Assembly: GCA_002361235.1 (NCBI GenBank)
Contig: DESI01000061.1
Span: 1 to 37,661 of the forward strand
Origin: Porphyromonadaceae bacterium UBA3318
GTDB lineage: Bacteria; Bacteroidota; Bacteroidia; Bacteroidales; Muribaculaceae
Length of the DNA stretch: 37,661 nt
Reading direction: 5' to 3'
The translations under genes and the position numbers were made by a program. The first letter of the stretch is position 1; each line of letters starts with the position of its first letter. Of the stretch, positions 8,737 through 16,282 are shown piece by piece. The notes below the pieces were generated by a model, which was given only the letters and a program-made list of their open reading frames with translations, did no database searches and was not told where the DNA came from.

Positions 8737-9341
8737 TTCAGCAATGATCTGATGTAATCCGTCAGCAACTTGATAGCCACTTTGTTATGACCTCCCTGCG
8801 GCACGATAAGATCCGCATAGCGCTTGGACGGCTCAATGTAGAGTTCGTGCATCGGCTTTAGAGTCTCGCGGTACCGGTCTATCACCATCTGCGGGGTGCG
8901 GTTGCGCTCTATGCAGTCGCGGCTTATGACACGAATCAGGCGCTCGTCTGCCTCGGCGTCAACAAACACCTTAACGTCCGTCATGTCGCGCAGGGTCTTG
9001 TCCGTCAACACCAATATTCCTTCCACCACCACTACTTCCGTGGGTCGGAGCGTAATGGTTTCCTTCATGCGCGAACATGTGATGAAGTCGTAGGTGGGCA
9101 TCTGCACGGTCTTGCCTTCCTTCAGCTCCTGCAAGTGCTTGGTGAGCAACGTCCATTCTATCGAAGCGGGCTCGTCATAGTTCATCTTCAGACGCACCTC
9201 CAACGGTATCCGGGCATTGTCCTTATAGTAACAATCCTGCGGAATCACGCTCACTTCGCCTGACGGAAGCGCTTCCATGATTTTTCTGACCACTGTAGTC
9301 TTGCCCGAGCCTGTGCCGCCCGCTATACCTATTACCAACAT
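8733..9341 (-). CDS. udk: Uridine kinase
   Basis: 202-residue uridine/cytidine kinase of the pyrimidine salvage pathway. The P-loop GIAGGTGSGKTT lies at residues 5-16, followed by the DCYYKD substrate segment, the YDEPAS block, the YDF motif, and VVEGILVL (Walker B-like). It is the first gene of the long minus-strand run, and its last four bases overlap the lptB start. A complete sigma-ABfr-type promoter on the minus strand lies about 40 bases upstream of its ATG. Confidence 0.95.
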   Translation of the reverse strand: MLVIGIAGGTGSGKTTVVRKIMEALPSGEVSVIPQDCYYKDNARIPLEVRLKMNYDEPASIEWTLLTKHLQELKEGKTVQMPTYDFITCSRMKETITLRPTEVVVVEGILVLTDKTLRDMTDVKVFVDAEADERLIRVISRDCIERNRTPQMVIDRYRETLKPMHELYIEPSKRYADLIVPQGGHNKVAIKLLTDYIRSLLK

Positions 9342-9378
9342 CTTTATTTCTGTTTCGAAGGTTGTGAAGAATTAGCGA

Positions 9379-9410
9379 CAAAATTACAAAATTATACCCT
9401 TAACCCCAAA
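9379..9410 (-). promoter_or_regulatory. Promoter of the udk-lptB-amidase-MCE operon, with tandem -7 boxes
   Basis: On the minus strand, TTTG (9407-9410), a 20-base spacer and TAATTTTG (9379-9386) match the Bacteroidota consensus exactly. A second identical TAATTTTG (9387-9394) sits directly upstream, giving two -7 boxes in tandem. The boxes end 38 bases before the udk ATG. Confidence 0.75.
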
Positions 9411-9418
9411 TTTTTTAC

Positions 9419-9426
9419 TAACTTTG
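9419..9426 (+). promoter_or_regulatory. -7 box (TAACTTTG) of the mlaEF operon
   Basis: TAACTTTG fits TAnnTTTG and lies 22 bases before the mlaE ATG. No convincing TTTG is seen at the -33 distance. Its position back to back with the udk promoter means the two divergent promoters occupy about 50 bases and may be jointly regulated. Confidence 0.55.
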
Positions 9427-9448
9427 CACAAATTTTGGACAGATTATA

Positions 9449-10195
9449 ATGTTTGCATCATCAATAAAGACATTAGGGAAATACTGCCTCTTTTTGACGC
9501 AGGTGTTCCGTGTGCCGGACAAATGGAGAGAATTTTTCAAAAGTCTGGTCAAGGAGATATATAAACTGGGGGTGGACTCCATTCCCCTGGTCATCATCAT
9601 ATCCATATTCATCGGTGCCGTGATATGCATACAGATGACCATCAATATCGTATCGCCGTTGATTCCCACATACGCCACCGGTCTCGCCACACGCGAAATC
9701 CTGATTCTGGAATTCTCGTCCACCATGATGTGTCTGATTCTGGCCGGCAAAGTGGGTAGTAACATCTCGTCCGAAATCGGTACAATGCGTGTCACCGAAC
9801 AGATTGACGCCATGGAAATCATGGGAATCAATTCGGCCAACTTCATAGTGTTGCCTAAAATAATCGGATTCATCCTGTTCATACCCGTACTCGGCATCCT
9901 CTCTATGTTTTTCGGAATCTTAGGAGGTATCATAATCGCTGAATTTACCGATATGATCAGTTACGAGCATTTCGTATACGGTCTGCAGTCATTTTTCAAC
10001 GAGTGGTATATCTGGTATTCGCTGATCAAATGTCTGGTATTCGCGTTCATCATCACCTCGGTGGCAGCCTTCTATGGTTATTATGTCAAGGGAGGCTCGC
10101 TCGAAGTGGGTCAGTCCAGCACCAAGGCCGTGGTGTCGAGTTCAATCCTGATTCTGCTGGCCGACGTGATTCTCACTAAACTTCTGTTGCAATGA
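9449..10195 (+). CDS. mlaE: MlaE-family ABC transporter permease
   Basis: 248-residue permease of the phospholipid transporter family (DUF140/MlaE). It starts with an amphipathic segment and carries five or six hydrophobic segments; the family core ATREILILEFSSTM and the loop GTMRVTEQIDAMEIMGI are clearly readable. MlaE forms the inner membrane channel that feeds or drains the MCE ring. Its stop overlaps the mlaF start by four bases (ATGA), indicating coupled translation. The MCE partner is encoded in the divergent operon at 5307-6206. Confidence 0.93.
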   Translation: MFASSIKTLGKYCLFLTQVFRVPDKWREFFKSLVKEIYKLGVDSIPLVIIISIFIGAVICIQMTINIVSPLIPTYATGLATREILILEFSSTMMCLILAGKVGSNISSEIGTMRVTEQIDAMEIMGINSANFIVLPKIIGFILFIPVLGILSMFFGILGGIIIAEFTDMISYEHFVYGLQSFFNEWYIWYSLIKCLVFAFIITSVAAFYGYYVKGGSLEVGQSSTKAVVSSSILILLADVILTKLLLQ

Positions 10196-10986
10196 TCGAA
10201 GCTCACAACATATCCAAATGGTTTGACGGTCAGCAGATCCTGTTTGACGTATCGGCCAAGTTCGAGACCGGCAAGACCAATCTGATAATAGGACAGTCAG
10301 GCTCCGGCAAGACTGTATTTATGAAATGTCTTATCGGATTGCTGACACCCGAAGAAGGCGAGATACTTTACGACGGCCGCAGGTTCCGGTCGCTCGACAT
10401 CGAGCAGAAGCGTCAGCTTCGCACGGAAATCGGAGTATTGTTCCAGGGTTCGGCCCTGTTCGACAACGAGACCGTACTTGGCAACGTGATGTTTCCCTTG
10501 AAGATGTTCAGCCCGTTGAGCCATTCCGAGCAGCTGGAACGCGCCCGGTTCTGCATCAACCGAGTGGGTCTGAAAAACGCCGATGACAAATACCCGAGCG
10601 AAATTTCAGGAGGTATGCAGAAGCGTGTCGCCATCGCCCGTGCCATCGCCCTGAATCCCAAATATCTGTTCTGCGACGAGCCCAACTCCGGACTCGACCC
10701 CAAGACCTCGATCCTGATAGACGAGCTTCTCAGCGACATCACGCATGAATACGAAATCACTACAATCATCAATACCCACGACATGAACTCGGTGCTGGGT
10801 ATCGGCGAGAATATCGTGTTCATCAATCAAGGCCGATGCGACTGGACAGGCAATGACAAGACCATATTCCGTTCCAAGAGTAAGTCACTTAATGACTTTG
10901 TGTTCGCATCCCGACTCTTTAAGGAGGTCAAACTTTTCCTTGAGCGCCAGTACGAAAGCGAATCCCAGACTGAATCCAAAGACTGA
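10192..10986 (+). CDS. mlaF: MlaF-family ABC transporter ATP-binding protein
   Basis: 264-residue ATPase paired with MlaE. Motifs in order: GQSGSGKTVFMK (Walker A), LFQGSALFDN (Q-loop, typical of MlaF), ISGGMQKRVAIARA (signature), YLFCDEPNSGLDP (Walker B and D-loop), INTHDM (switch histidine). The last 25 residues are charged and variable. No mlaC or mlaB homologue lies next to it in this window. Confidence 0.94.
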   Translation: MIEAHNISKWFDGQQILFDVSAKFETGKTNLIIGQSGSGKTVFMKCLIGLLTPEEGEILYDGRRFRSLDIEQKRQLRTEIGVLFQGSALFDNETVLGNVMFPLKMFSPLSHSEQLERARFCINRVGLKNADDKYPSEISGGMQKRVAIARAIALNPKYLFCDEPNSGLDPKTSILIDELLSDITHEYEITTIINTHDMNSVLGIGENIVFINQGRCDWTGNDKTIFRSKSKSLNDFVFASRLFKEVKLFLERQYESESQTESKD

Positions 10987-10998
10987 TTCAGGCTTTAT
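10970..10998 (+). terminator. Possible weak terminator spanning the mlaF stop codon
   Basis: CTGAATC (10970-10976) and GATTCAG (10985-10991) form a perfect 7-bp stem with an 8-base loop over the stop codon, followed by GCTTTATC. The T-run is short, so this is a weak call. Confidence 0.3.
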
Positions 10999-10999
10999 C

Positions 11000-11008
11000 G
11001 GGGGGGGG
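11000..11008. repeat. Homopolymeric G tract (9 G) between mlaF and rubrerythrin
   Basis: Nine consecutive G in a 139-base intergenic region, 13 bases after the mlaF stop. Such tracts are prone to slippage in replication and in sequencing. Confidence 0.9.
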
Positions 11009-11053
11009 TAATCACAGGAAACAATATCAGTTTTTATTTGTTGATACAGTAAA

Positions 11054-11089
11054 GACCGACGGATGTTGGCTAAACACTGTCCGTCAGTC
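11054..11089. promoter_or_regulatory. Inverted repeat upstream of rubrerythrin (possible operator or hairpin)
   Basis: GACCGACGGA (11054-11063) and TCCGTCAGTC (11080-11089) are complementary over ten positions with one mismatch, around a 16-base centre. The repeat ends 36 bases before the rubrerythrin ATG and has no T-run, so an operator or 5' leader hairpin is as likely as a terminator for mlaF. Confidence 0.4.
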
Positions 11090-11125
11090 CCGAAATGTGT
11101 AATCTACTTATAAAAACAAACTGAT

Positions 11126-11716
11126 ATGTCTGACACAAAGAAAAGCGTAAAAGGAACCAAGACCGAAGCCAATCTGGTAATCGCCTATCTCGCCGAATCC
11201 TCGGCATACACACGCTACATGTTCTATGCACAGCAGGCCGACAAAGAGGGTTATTATCCTGTAGGACAGATATTCCGTGCCACGGCTGCAAACGAGATGC
11301 ATCACTCCAAGGTATATTTCAAATTCCTTGAGGGAGGTTCCGTTACAGTGCCCATGGCAGCAGATGCCGGCGTAATCGGCACTACTGCCGAAAATCTGGC
11401 CACAGCCGCCAAGGAGGAGAAATTCGAGGGTGTAGAGCTGTACCAAGGCTTCGCCAAAACCGCCAAAGAAGAGGGATTCGATGAAATAGCCGCTCATTTC
11501 AGTGCCATCGCCACTATCGAACAGCGCCACGAGGACCGCTTCAACCACTATCTGAAACAGGTTCAGGACGGTACGGTATGGAAACGCGACACTCCCATCA
11601 AGTGGCAATGCCTGGTTTGCGGTTATATCTACGAAGGCCTGACACCTCCCAAGGTATGCCCCGCATGCGACCATCCATATCAGCATTACATCGGTCTGGA
11701 TTACGATGTAATCTGA
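11126..11716 (+). CDS. rbr: Rubrerythrin
   Basis: 196-residue non-haem iron peroxidase that reduces hydrogen peroxide in anaerobes. The N-terminal ferritin-like four-helix domain carries the diiron glutamates in ESSAYTRYMFYA, ANEMHH and the EQRHEDRF helix. The C-terminal rubredoxin domain has the two iron-binding knuckles CLVCGY and CPACDH. Length and domain order match classical rubrerythrin. It appears to be a single-gene unit: a terminator follows and the preceding gap holds an inverted repeat. Confidence 0.96.
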   Translation: MSDTKKSVKGTKTEANLVIAYLAESSAYTRYMFYAQQADKEGYYPVGQIFRATAANEMHHSKVYFKFLEGGSVTVPMAADAGVIGTTAENLATAAKEEKFEGVELYQGFAKTAKEEGFDEIAAHFSAIATIEQRHEDRFNHYLKQVQDGTVWKRDTPIKWQCLVCGYIYEGLTPPKVCPACDHPYQHYIGLDYDVI

Positions 11717-11748
11717 TAAACGATTATAGAAATAATACACACATCCTC

Positions 11749-11787
11749 AGCTCCGGTCGCACAGCCTCCGGAGCTTCTTTATTTTGT
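11749..11787 (+). terminator. Intrinsic terminator of rubrerythrin
   Basis: AGCTCCGG (11749-11756) pairs with CCGGAGCT (11768-11775) around an 11-base loop, followed by TCTTTATTTTGT. Perfect 8-bp GC-rich stem with a T-rich tail, placed 33 bases after the stop codon. Confidence 0.8.
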
Positions 11788-11788
11788 C

Positions 11789-12907
11789 CTACACCGTGCG
11801 CCTCACGGCATTTTCCAGACGCTGTCTGGCCGTCGTATTGTCCAAAGGATTTTGTGCTGTACCATGGCCGGCATTGATGTCTATCACCTTCCCGAATCCG
11901 GCCTTTAACAACGAATCCTTGTTCTCGACTTTTCCGGCAAAAAGCCATACCGGCACACCCCGGTTCCGGGCGTGACTCAGAATTCCGGCCGACACCTTTC
12001 CCTGCAATGTCTGGCTGTCGGCTTTCCCCTCTCCTGTCAATACTATGGCTGTTTCATCAAGTATCGCATCGAAATCTGAAAGCGACAGCATATATTCTAT
12101 GCCGGATTCCATCTTAGCGCCCGCCATAGCCGCCAATCCATACCCGGCGCCACCAGCCGCTCCTGCTCCTTTCACCGATGCGGCTTTCACACTTGTTTTC
12201 CGTTCAATAACTTCAAGCACATTCTTCATGCCTCGTTCCAGACCATCCAGATCCATCACCTTAACGCCCTTTTGTGGGGCGTACAGCCTCACCGCACCCA
12301 TCGGCCCGCAGAACGGAATATCTGCATCATAGAGTACCGTTATGTCGCATTCACACTTTAATTGTTCCAACGCCGTTGAATCGACATCGGTAATGTCTAT
12401 CATGTCCGCACCGGTTACTGGGCGATTTAGAATTCCATCCCGAGTATATACCTGAAGCCCGAGTGCCTGAAGCGCACCTATTGCCACATCGTTTGTTGCG
12501 CTTCCTCCGAGACATATTGTGATATGCTTCGCTCCCGCTTCTATTGCCTTTACCATAGCCATACCCAATCCGTACGAGCTTGTGTGCATGGCATCGCGTT
12601 CATCGGGAGTCAGCATGGTCAATCCGGCACATTGCGCCATTTCAATATATGCGGTCGCGCCGTCACAATCCATTAAATATTTAGACTCACATTCGCGCAA
12701 CAACGGACCAAGCACCCGGATTGGCACCTCGCGCCCTCCCGTCATGCTGCGTATCGCATCAATCGTGCCTTCTCCTCCGTCTGCCATAGGCATAACGGAC
12801 ACCATGCAACCGGGCTTAGCACTCATTACGCCCCTCTTGGCTGCCTCTCCGGCTTCCAAACTGGTCATACATCCCTTAAACGAATCGAACGCACATATCA
12901 CTTTCAT
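11789..12907 (-). CDS. Glycerate kinase (GlxK/GarK family, type 2)
   Basis: 372-residue glycerate kinase. The family phosphorylates D-glycerate, usually to 2-phosphoglycerate in type 2 enzymes. Signature segments: CAFDSFKGCMTSLEAGEA at the N-terminus, MPMADGGEGT, ICLGGSATND, GAGAAGGAGYG and VLTGEGKADSQT. Monocistronic, convergent with rubrerythrin. A minus-strand TACTTTTG box lies just upstream of the ATG. Confidence 0.94.
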   Translation of the reverse strand: MKVICAFDSFKGCMTSLEAGEAAKRGVMSAKPGCMVSVMPMADGGEGTIDAIRSMTGGREVPIRVLGPLLRECESKYLMDCDGATAYIEMAQCAGLTMLTPDERDAMHTSSYGLGMAMVKAIEAGAKHITICLGGSATNDVAIGALQALGLQVYTRDGILNRPVTGADMIDITDVDSTALEQLKCECDITVLYDADIPFCGPMGAVRLYAPQKGVKVMDLDGLERGMKNVLEVIERKTSVKAASVKGAGAAGGAGYGLAAMAGAKMESGIEYMLSLSDFDAILDETAIVLTGEGKADSQTLQGKVSAGILSHARNRGVPVWLFAGKVENKDSLLKAGFGKVIDINAGHGTAQNPLDNTTARQRLENAVRRTV

Positions 12908-12914
12908 AACATTG

Positions 12915-12922
12915 CAAAAGTA
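12915..12922 (-). promoter_or_regulatory. -7 box (TACTTTTG) of the glycerate kinase gene
   Basis: Minus-strand TACTTTTG fits TAnnTTTG and lies 7 bases before the ATG at 12907, so the leader would be very short. No good -33 TTTG was found. Confidence 0.4.
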
Positions 12923-12988
12923 ATATTTTTTGACCGTAAAACAATAATTGCTATCAATACTGACTTATTAGGATAGAACGATATTGAC

Positions 12989-13795
12989 ATGATAATAGAG
13001 GTAACTGACATCAACGACTCCCGCATCGCTCCGTATGTCGGCCTGACGGAAGCCCAGCTACGTAACAGGCAGCATGCCGACCGGGGCATTTTCATAGCGG
13101 AAAGTCCCAAAGTAATCCGCGTGGCATTGAGCGCCGGCTATGAACCGATTTCAATGCTTTGCGAGGAACGTCACATCACTGGCGACGCCGCCGACATAAT
13201 TCAGTCGTGTCCTGACATCGACATATACACCGGTTCACGCGACTTGCTGACCTCTATAACGGGATATAAGCTGACCCGCGGCGTGCTTTGCGCCATGCGG
13301 CGCAAGCCGTTGCCGTCAGTCAAGCAGATTTGCGCCGACGGCCACCGGGTCGCGGTGATTCATGGGGTGACAGATACCACGAATATCGGCTCGATTTTCC
13401 GTTCAGCCGCAGCTTTAGGCATAGATGCTGTCGTACTTTCGTCAGATTCCTGCGATCCCCTGAACCGACGCGCCGTCCGCGTGTCGATGGGCACCGTTTT
13501 CCTGGTGCCCTGGACATTCTCTGACCATCCATTGCAGGAGCTGAACAGCCTCGGATACAAAACCTCCGCTTTAGCTCTTTCCGATAACTCCGTAAGCATC
13601 GACGATACACTGCTGAGTAATATTGACAAACTTGCCTTGGTACTCGGCACGGAAGGCGATGGCCTTCCCGCCTCTACGATAGCAGAAGCGGACTATACCG
13701 TCCGCATACCCATGCATCATCAGGTAGATTCTCTCAATGTGGGGGCGGCGGCAGCCGTTGCTTTCTGGCAGTTACGCTATGCTGTAGTCAAATAG
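12989..13795 (+). CDS. SpoU/TrmH-family RNA 2'-O-methyltransferase
   Basis: 268 residues with the C-terminal SPOUT methyltransferase fold. The three SpoU motifs are readable: DTTNIGSIFRSAAALG (motif 1, with the N and R of the active site), LVLGTEGDGLP (motif 2) and IPMHHQVDSLNVGAAAAV (motif 3, SAM knot). The N-terminal 100 residues resemble the RNA-binding substrate domain of the rRNA-modifying branch. The exact target nucleotide (23S rRNA or tRNA) cannot be assigned. It is transcribed away from glycerate kinase. Confidence 0.92.
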   Translation: MIIEVTDINDSRIAPYVGLTEAQLRNRQHADRGIFIAESPKVIRVALSAGYEPISMLCEERHITGDAADIIQSCPDIDIYTGSRDLLTSITGYKLTRGVLCAMRRKPLPSVKQICADGHRVAVIHGVTDTTNIGSIFRSAAALGIDAVVLSSDSCDPLNRRAVRVSMGTVFLVPWTFSDHPLQELNSLGYKTSALALSDNSVSIDDTLLSNIDKLALVLGTEGDGLPASTIAEADYTVRIPMHHQVDSLNVGAAAAVAFWQLRYAVVK

Positions 13796-13810
13796 CCACA
13801 TCTGACGGTT

Positions 13811-14368
13811 TTATTCAGGCTTCAATGCCACCCATGTGTGGTCATGGCCTGTGGCGGGTATCACTTTCTCAAGCAAATCACTGAGCGTCATCACAATGCT
13901 TGATGTATTCACACATGGATGACATGCGTATGTGGTGCAATCCCTCAGGTCTTCGTCTATAATCAGCCTGACCTTATGGTCCTTGTCATGAATCAGTCCC
14001 ATAGGCGAGACGGCACCCGGATGAATGTGCAGATACCGGTCCATCTGTTCGGCTCCGGCAAACGACAACCGGGCGCATCCCAGTTGCGAGCTGAGATATT
14101 TGGTCTTGAACGGCTTGTCGGCGGGTATCATAAGCAGATAGAAGTCAGTCTGCTGTCTGTTGGTCAGGAAAAGGTTCTTGAACACCGGCGCACCGGCATC
14201 CTTACGCACCATCTCGCACTCCTCCATTGTGAAGGCAGCTGGATGGCACAAGGTGGTGTAGCTCACGCCTAACTTGTCCAGGAAATCGTATACTCCAAGT
14301 TCCGCTTCCGTTCGCAACTCATTCCCTTCCGTGGGACGTCCGTTATATTTTACTGTCTTGAAATCCAT
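13811..14368 (-). CDS. YbaK/ProX-family aminoacyl-tRNA deacylase
   Basis: 185-residue single-domain editing enzyme related to the INS domain of prolyl-tRNA synthetase. Such proteins hydrolyse mischarged tRNA-Pro, usually Ala-tRNA-Pro (PrdX/ProXp-ala). The N-terminal EAELGVYDFLDKLGVSY and the segments TKYLSSQLGCARLSFA, VSPMGLIHD and YACHPCVNTSSIVM follow the PrdX pattern. The amino acid removed is inferred, not shown. It converges on the methyltransferase gene and diverges from the LtaS-like gene. Confidence 0.88.
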   Translation of the reverse strand: MDFKTVKYNGRPTEGNELRTEAELGVYDFLDKLGVSYTTLCHPAAFTMEECEMVRKDAGAPVFKNLFLTNRQQTDFYLLMIPADKPFKTKYLSSQLGCARLSFAGAEQMDRYLHIHPGAVSPMGLIHDKDHKVRLIIDEDLRDCTTYACHPCVNTSSIVMTLSDLLEKVIPATGHDHTWVALKPE

Positions 14369-14389
14369 ATCACATATATTCTACCGATG

Positions 14390-14397
14390 CAAAATTA
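14390..14397 (-). promoter_or_regulatory. -7 box (TAATTTTG) of the YbaK-family gene
   Basis: Minus-strand TAATTTTG lies 21 bases before the ATG at 14368. No matching -33 element was found. Confidence 0.5.
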
Positions 14398-14421
14398 CTG
14401 CTTTTATTCCTTATTTTTTAG

Positions 14422-14429
14422 TAATTTTG
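14422..14429 (+). promoter_or_regulatory. -7 box (TAATTTTG) of the LtaS-like gene; decides its start
   Basis: TAATTTTG lies 26 bases before ATG 14456. It falls inside the longer open frame that begins at 14387, which shows that the upstream ATG is not the translation start. Confidence 0.6.
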
Positions 14430-14455
14430 CTGACAAAATAGAACTTTACATAATC

Positions 14456-16282
14456 ATGAAACAGGCGGTTTTACGGTATATTGTTACATTCCTGATGTTT
14501 ATGGCGGTTTTCATCATTGAAAAACCCATATTCATGCTCGTCTATTCATCGCTATATCCGGGCATCGGCATCGGAGACGTTTTCTCCGTGATATGGCATG
14601 GCCTATTGATCGATGCTTCCGTTTCAGGATACCTTACCGTCATTCCGGCTCTGCTTATTCTGATAATGCTTTTGGTACGTTCGCAGGTAACAGACATAAT
14701 TGCACGCATTTACTTTATAATCGTGTCTTTGCTGCTCGCCGCCATATTCGTGGGCGACACCGTACTTTACGGTTACTGGGGTTTCAAGCTCGACGCCACT
14801 CCCCTGTTTTACTTCGCATCGTCACCGTCGGCGGCTATGGCCAGCGTATCTACATGGCAGGTAATTGGAGGCGTATTTCTGTGGCTTGCTGTCGCCGCTC
14901 TGTTTTATACCGCGTTTTATTTCACATCCTTGCGTATCAAGGTCAGTCCGTTATCTAAAAAGTGCAAACCGTGGGGCGTAGCTCTCGGACTCTTTATGAC
15001 TGTCCTCCTGTTTCTCCCGATACGCGGCGGCGTCACAGTTTCTACAATGAACGTCAGCTACGCATATTTCAGCCAGAACCAGCGTCTGAATCATGCCGCC
15101 GTCAATCCTGCGTTCTCGTTGCTCTATTCGCTCAATCAACAGAAGGATTTCAGCAAGCAGTTCCGTTATTTTGACAATGACGAGGCCACACGCATTGCCG
15201 CAGAACTGACCGATACCAGATTCACCGGCGACACAACGTTGCTCAATACCGACCGTCCCGACGTGTGGATAATAATCGCTGAAAGTTTTTCATCACACCT
15301 CTTGCCATCGTTCGGTGGCGAACCTATAGCCGTGAAACTCGATTCCATCGCACGTTCGGGATTACTGTTCACCAACTTTTACGCATCCAGCTTCCGTACG
15401 GATCGCTCCCTACCGGCTATTCTCAGCGGATTCCCCGGCCAGCCTAACACCTCGGTAATGAAATATGTGAAGAAAGCCGAACACCTCCCTTCAGTCCCGA
15501 AGTCTTTGCGTAAGGCAGGGTATGATTGCGCATATTATTATGGCGGTGACGTCAATTTCACCAACATGCTGGCTTATCTGGTAAACTGCGGATTCGGACA
15601 TATTGTAAGTGACAAGGATTTCAGCATAAGCGAGAAAGCCAGCAAATGGGGTGCGCACGACCATACCCTATTCGCTCATGTCATTACGGAGAATGCCGCG
15701 GACACCGTCGCCGGACCCCGTTTCCGCGTGGTGCAGACATCCAGCAGCCACGAGCCTTTCGAAGTACCATTCCATAGCAATTTTACGGACAAATGCCTTA
15801 ATGCTTTCGCATACGCTGACAATGCCATTGCCACGTTTGTCAACAGCCTTGCCTCCTCGCCTCGTTGGAACCGAACGCTTGTCGTGATTGTTCCCGACCA
15901 TTACGGCGTATATCCCGACAATCTCACCGATCCACAAGCCCGCCATCGCGTGCCGTTGATCATGACCGGAGGCGCACTGAAGCGCCGTGGCACTATTGCC
16001 ACTGTCGGCGATCAGACCGACATTGCCGCCACTCTGCTTGACGCGCTTGCCATGCAGCATCGCGACTTCAAGTTCAGCACCAATCTGTTGGACTCCGTAG
16101 CACCACACTACGCGTTCTTTACATCACCCTCGGACTTCGGATTGGTTTCAGCCACCGACACCGTGACTTACAGCATCGAATCCGACAAACCCATCAAAAT
16201 GCAAGGTCGCAATCCCGGTAAGGCTCTTGACCGGGCAAAGGCTTATCTTCAGAAGATCTACGACGCCATGTCCGACCTCTGA
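14456..16282 (+). CDS. LtaS/OpgB-type sulfatase-fold phosphotransferase or hydrolase in the membrane
   Basis: 608 residues from the ATG at 14456: about five N-terminal transmembrane segments (to about residue 190), then an extracytoplasmic alkaline-phosphatase-superfamily domain. Marks of the LtaS family are IIAESFSSH (metal-binding glutamate), the FYASSFRTDRSL segment with the likely nucleophile threonine at residue 315, and VVIVPDHYG near the end. In Gram-positives these enzymes polymerise glycerol phosphate; in Gram-negatives relatives move phosphoglycerol or phosphoethanolamine onto glycans or lipids. The substrate here is unknown. An in-frame ATG at 14387 would add 23 residues but lies upstream of the promoter box. 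Its 3' end overlaps the convergent esterase gene by 25 bases. Confidence 0.9.
   Translation: MKQAVLRYIVTFLMFMAVFIIEKPIFMLVYSSLYPGIGIGDVFSVIWHGLLIDASVSGYLTVIPALLILIMLLVRSQVTDIIARIYFIIVSLLLAAIFVGDTVLYGYWGFKLDATPLFYFASSPSAAMASVSTWQVIGGVFLWLAVAALFYTAFYFTSLRIKVSPLSKKCKPWGVALGLFMTVLLFLPIRGGVTVSTMNVSYAYFSQNQRLNHAAVNPAFSLLYSLNQQKDFSKQFRYFDNDEATRIAAELTDTRFTGDTTLLNTDRPDVWIIIAESFSSHLLPSFGGEPIAVKLDSIARSGLLFTNFYASSFRTDRSLPAILSGFPGQPNTSVMKYVKKAEHLPSVPKSLRKAGYDCAYYYGGDVNFTNMLAYLVNCGFGHIVSDKDFSISEKASKWGAHDHTLFAHVITENAADTVAGPRFRVVQTSSSHEPFEVPFHSNFTDKCLNAFAYADNAIATFVNSLASSPRWNRTLVVIVPDHYGVYPDNLTDPQARHRVPLIMTGGALKRRGTIATVGDQTDIAATLLDALAMQHRDFKFSTNLLDSVAPHYAFFTSPSDFGLVSATDTVTYSIESDKPIKMQGRNPGKALDRAKAYLQKIYDAMSDL

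Noticed and set aside
14387..14455. N-terminal extension of the LtaS-like protein
   Set aside because: It contains the TAATTTTG promoter box at 14422-14429; the ATG at 14456 starts directly with a membrane helix.
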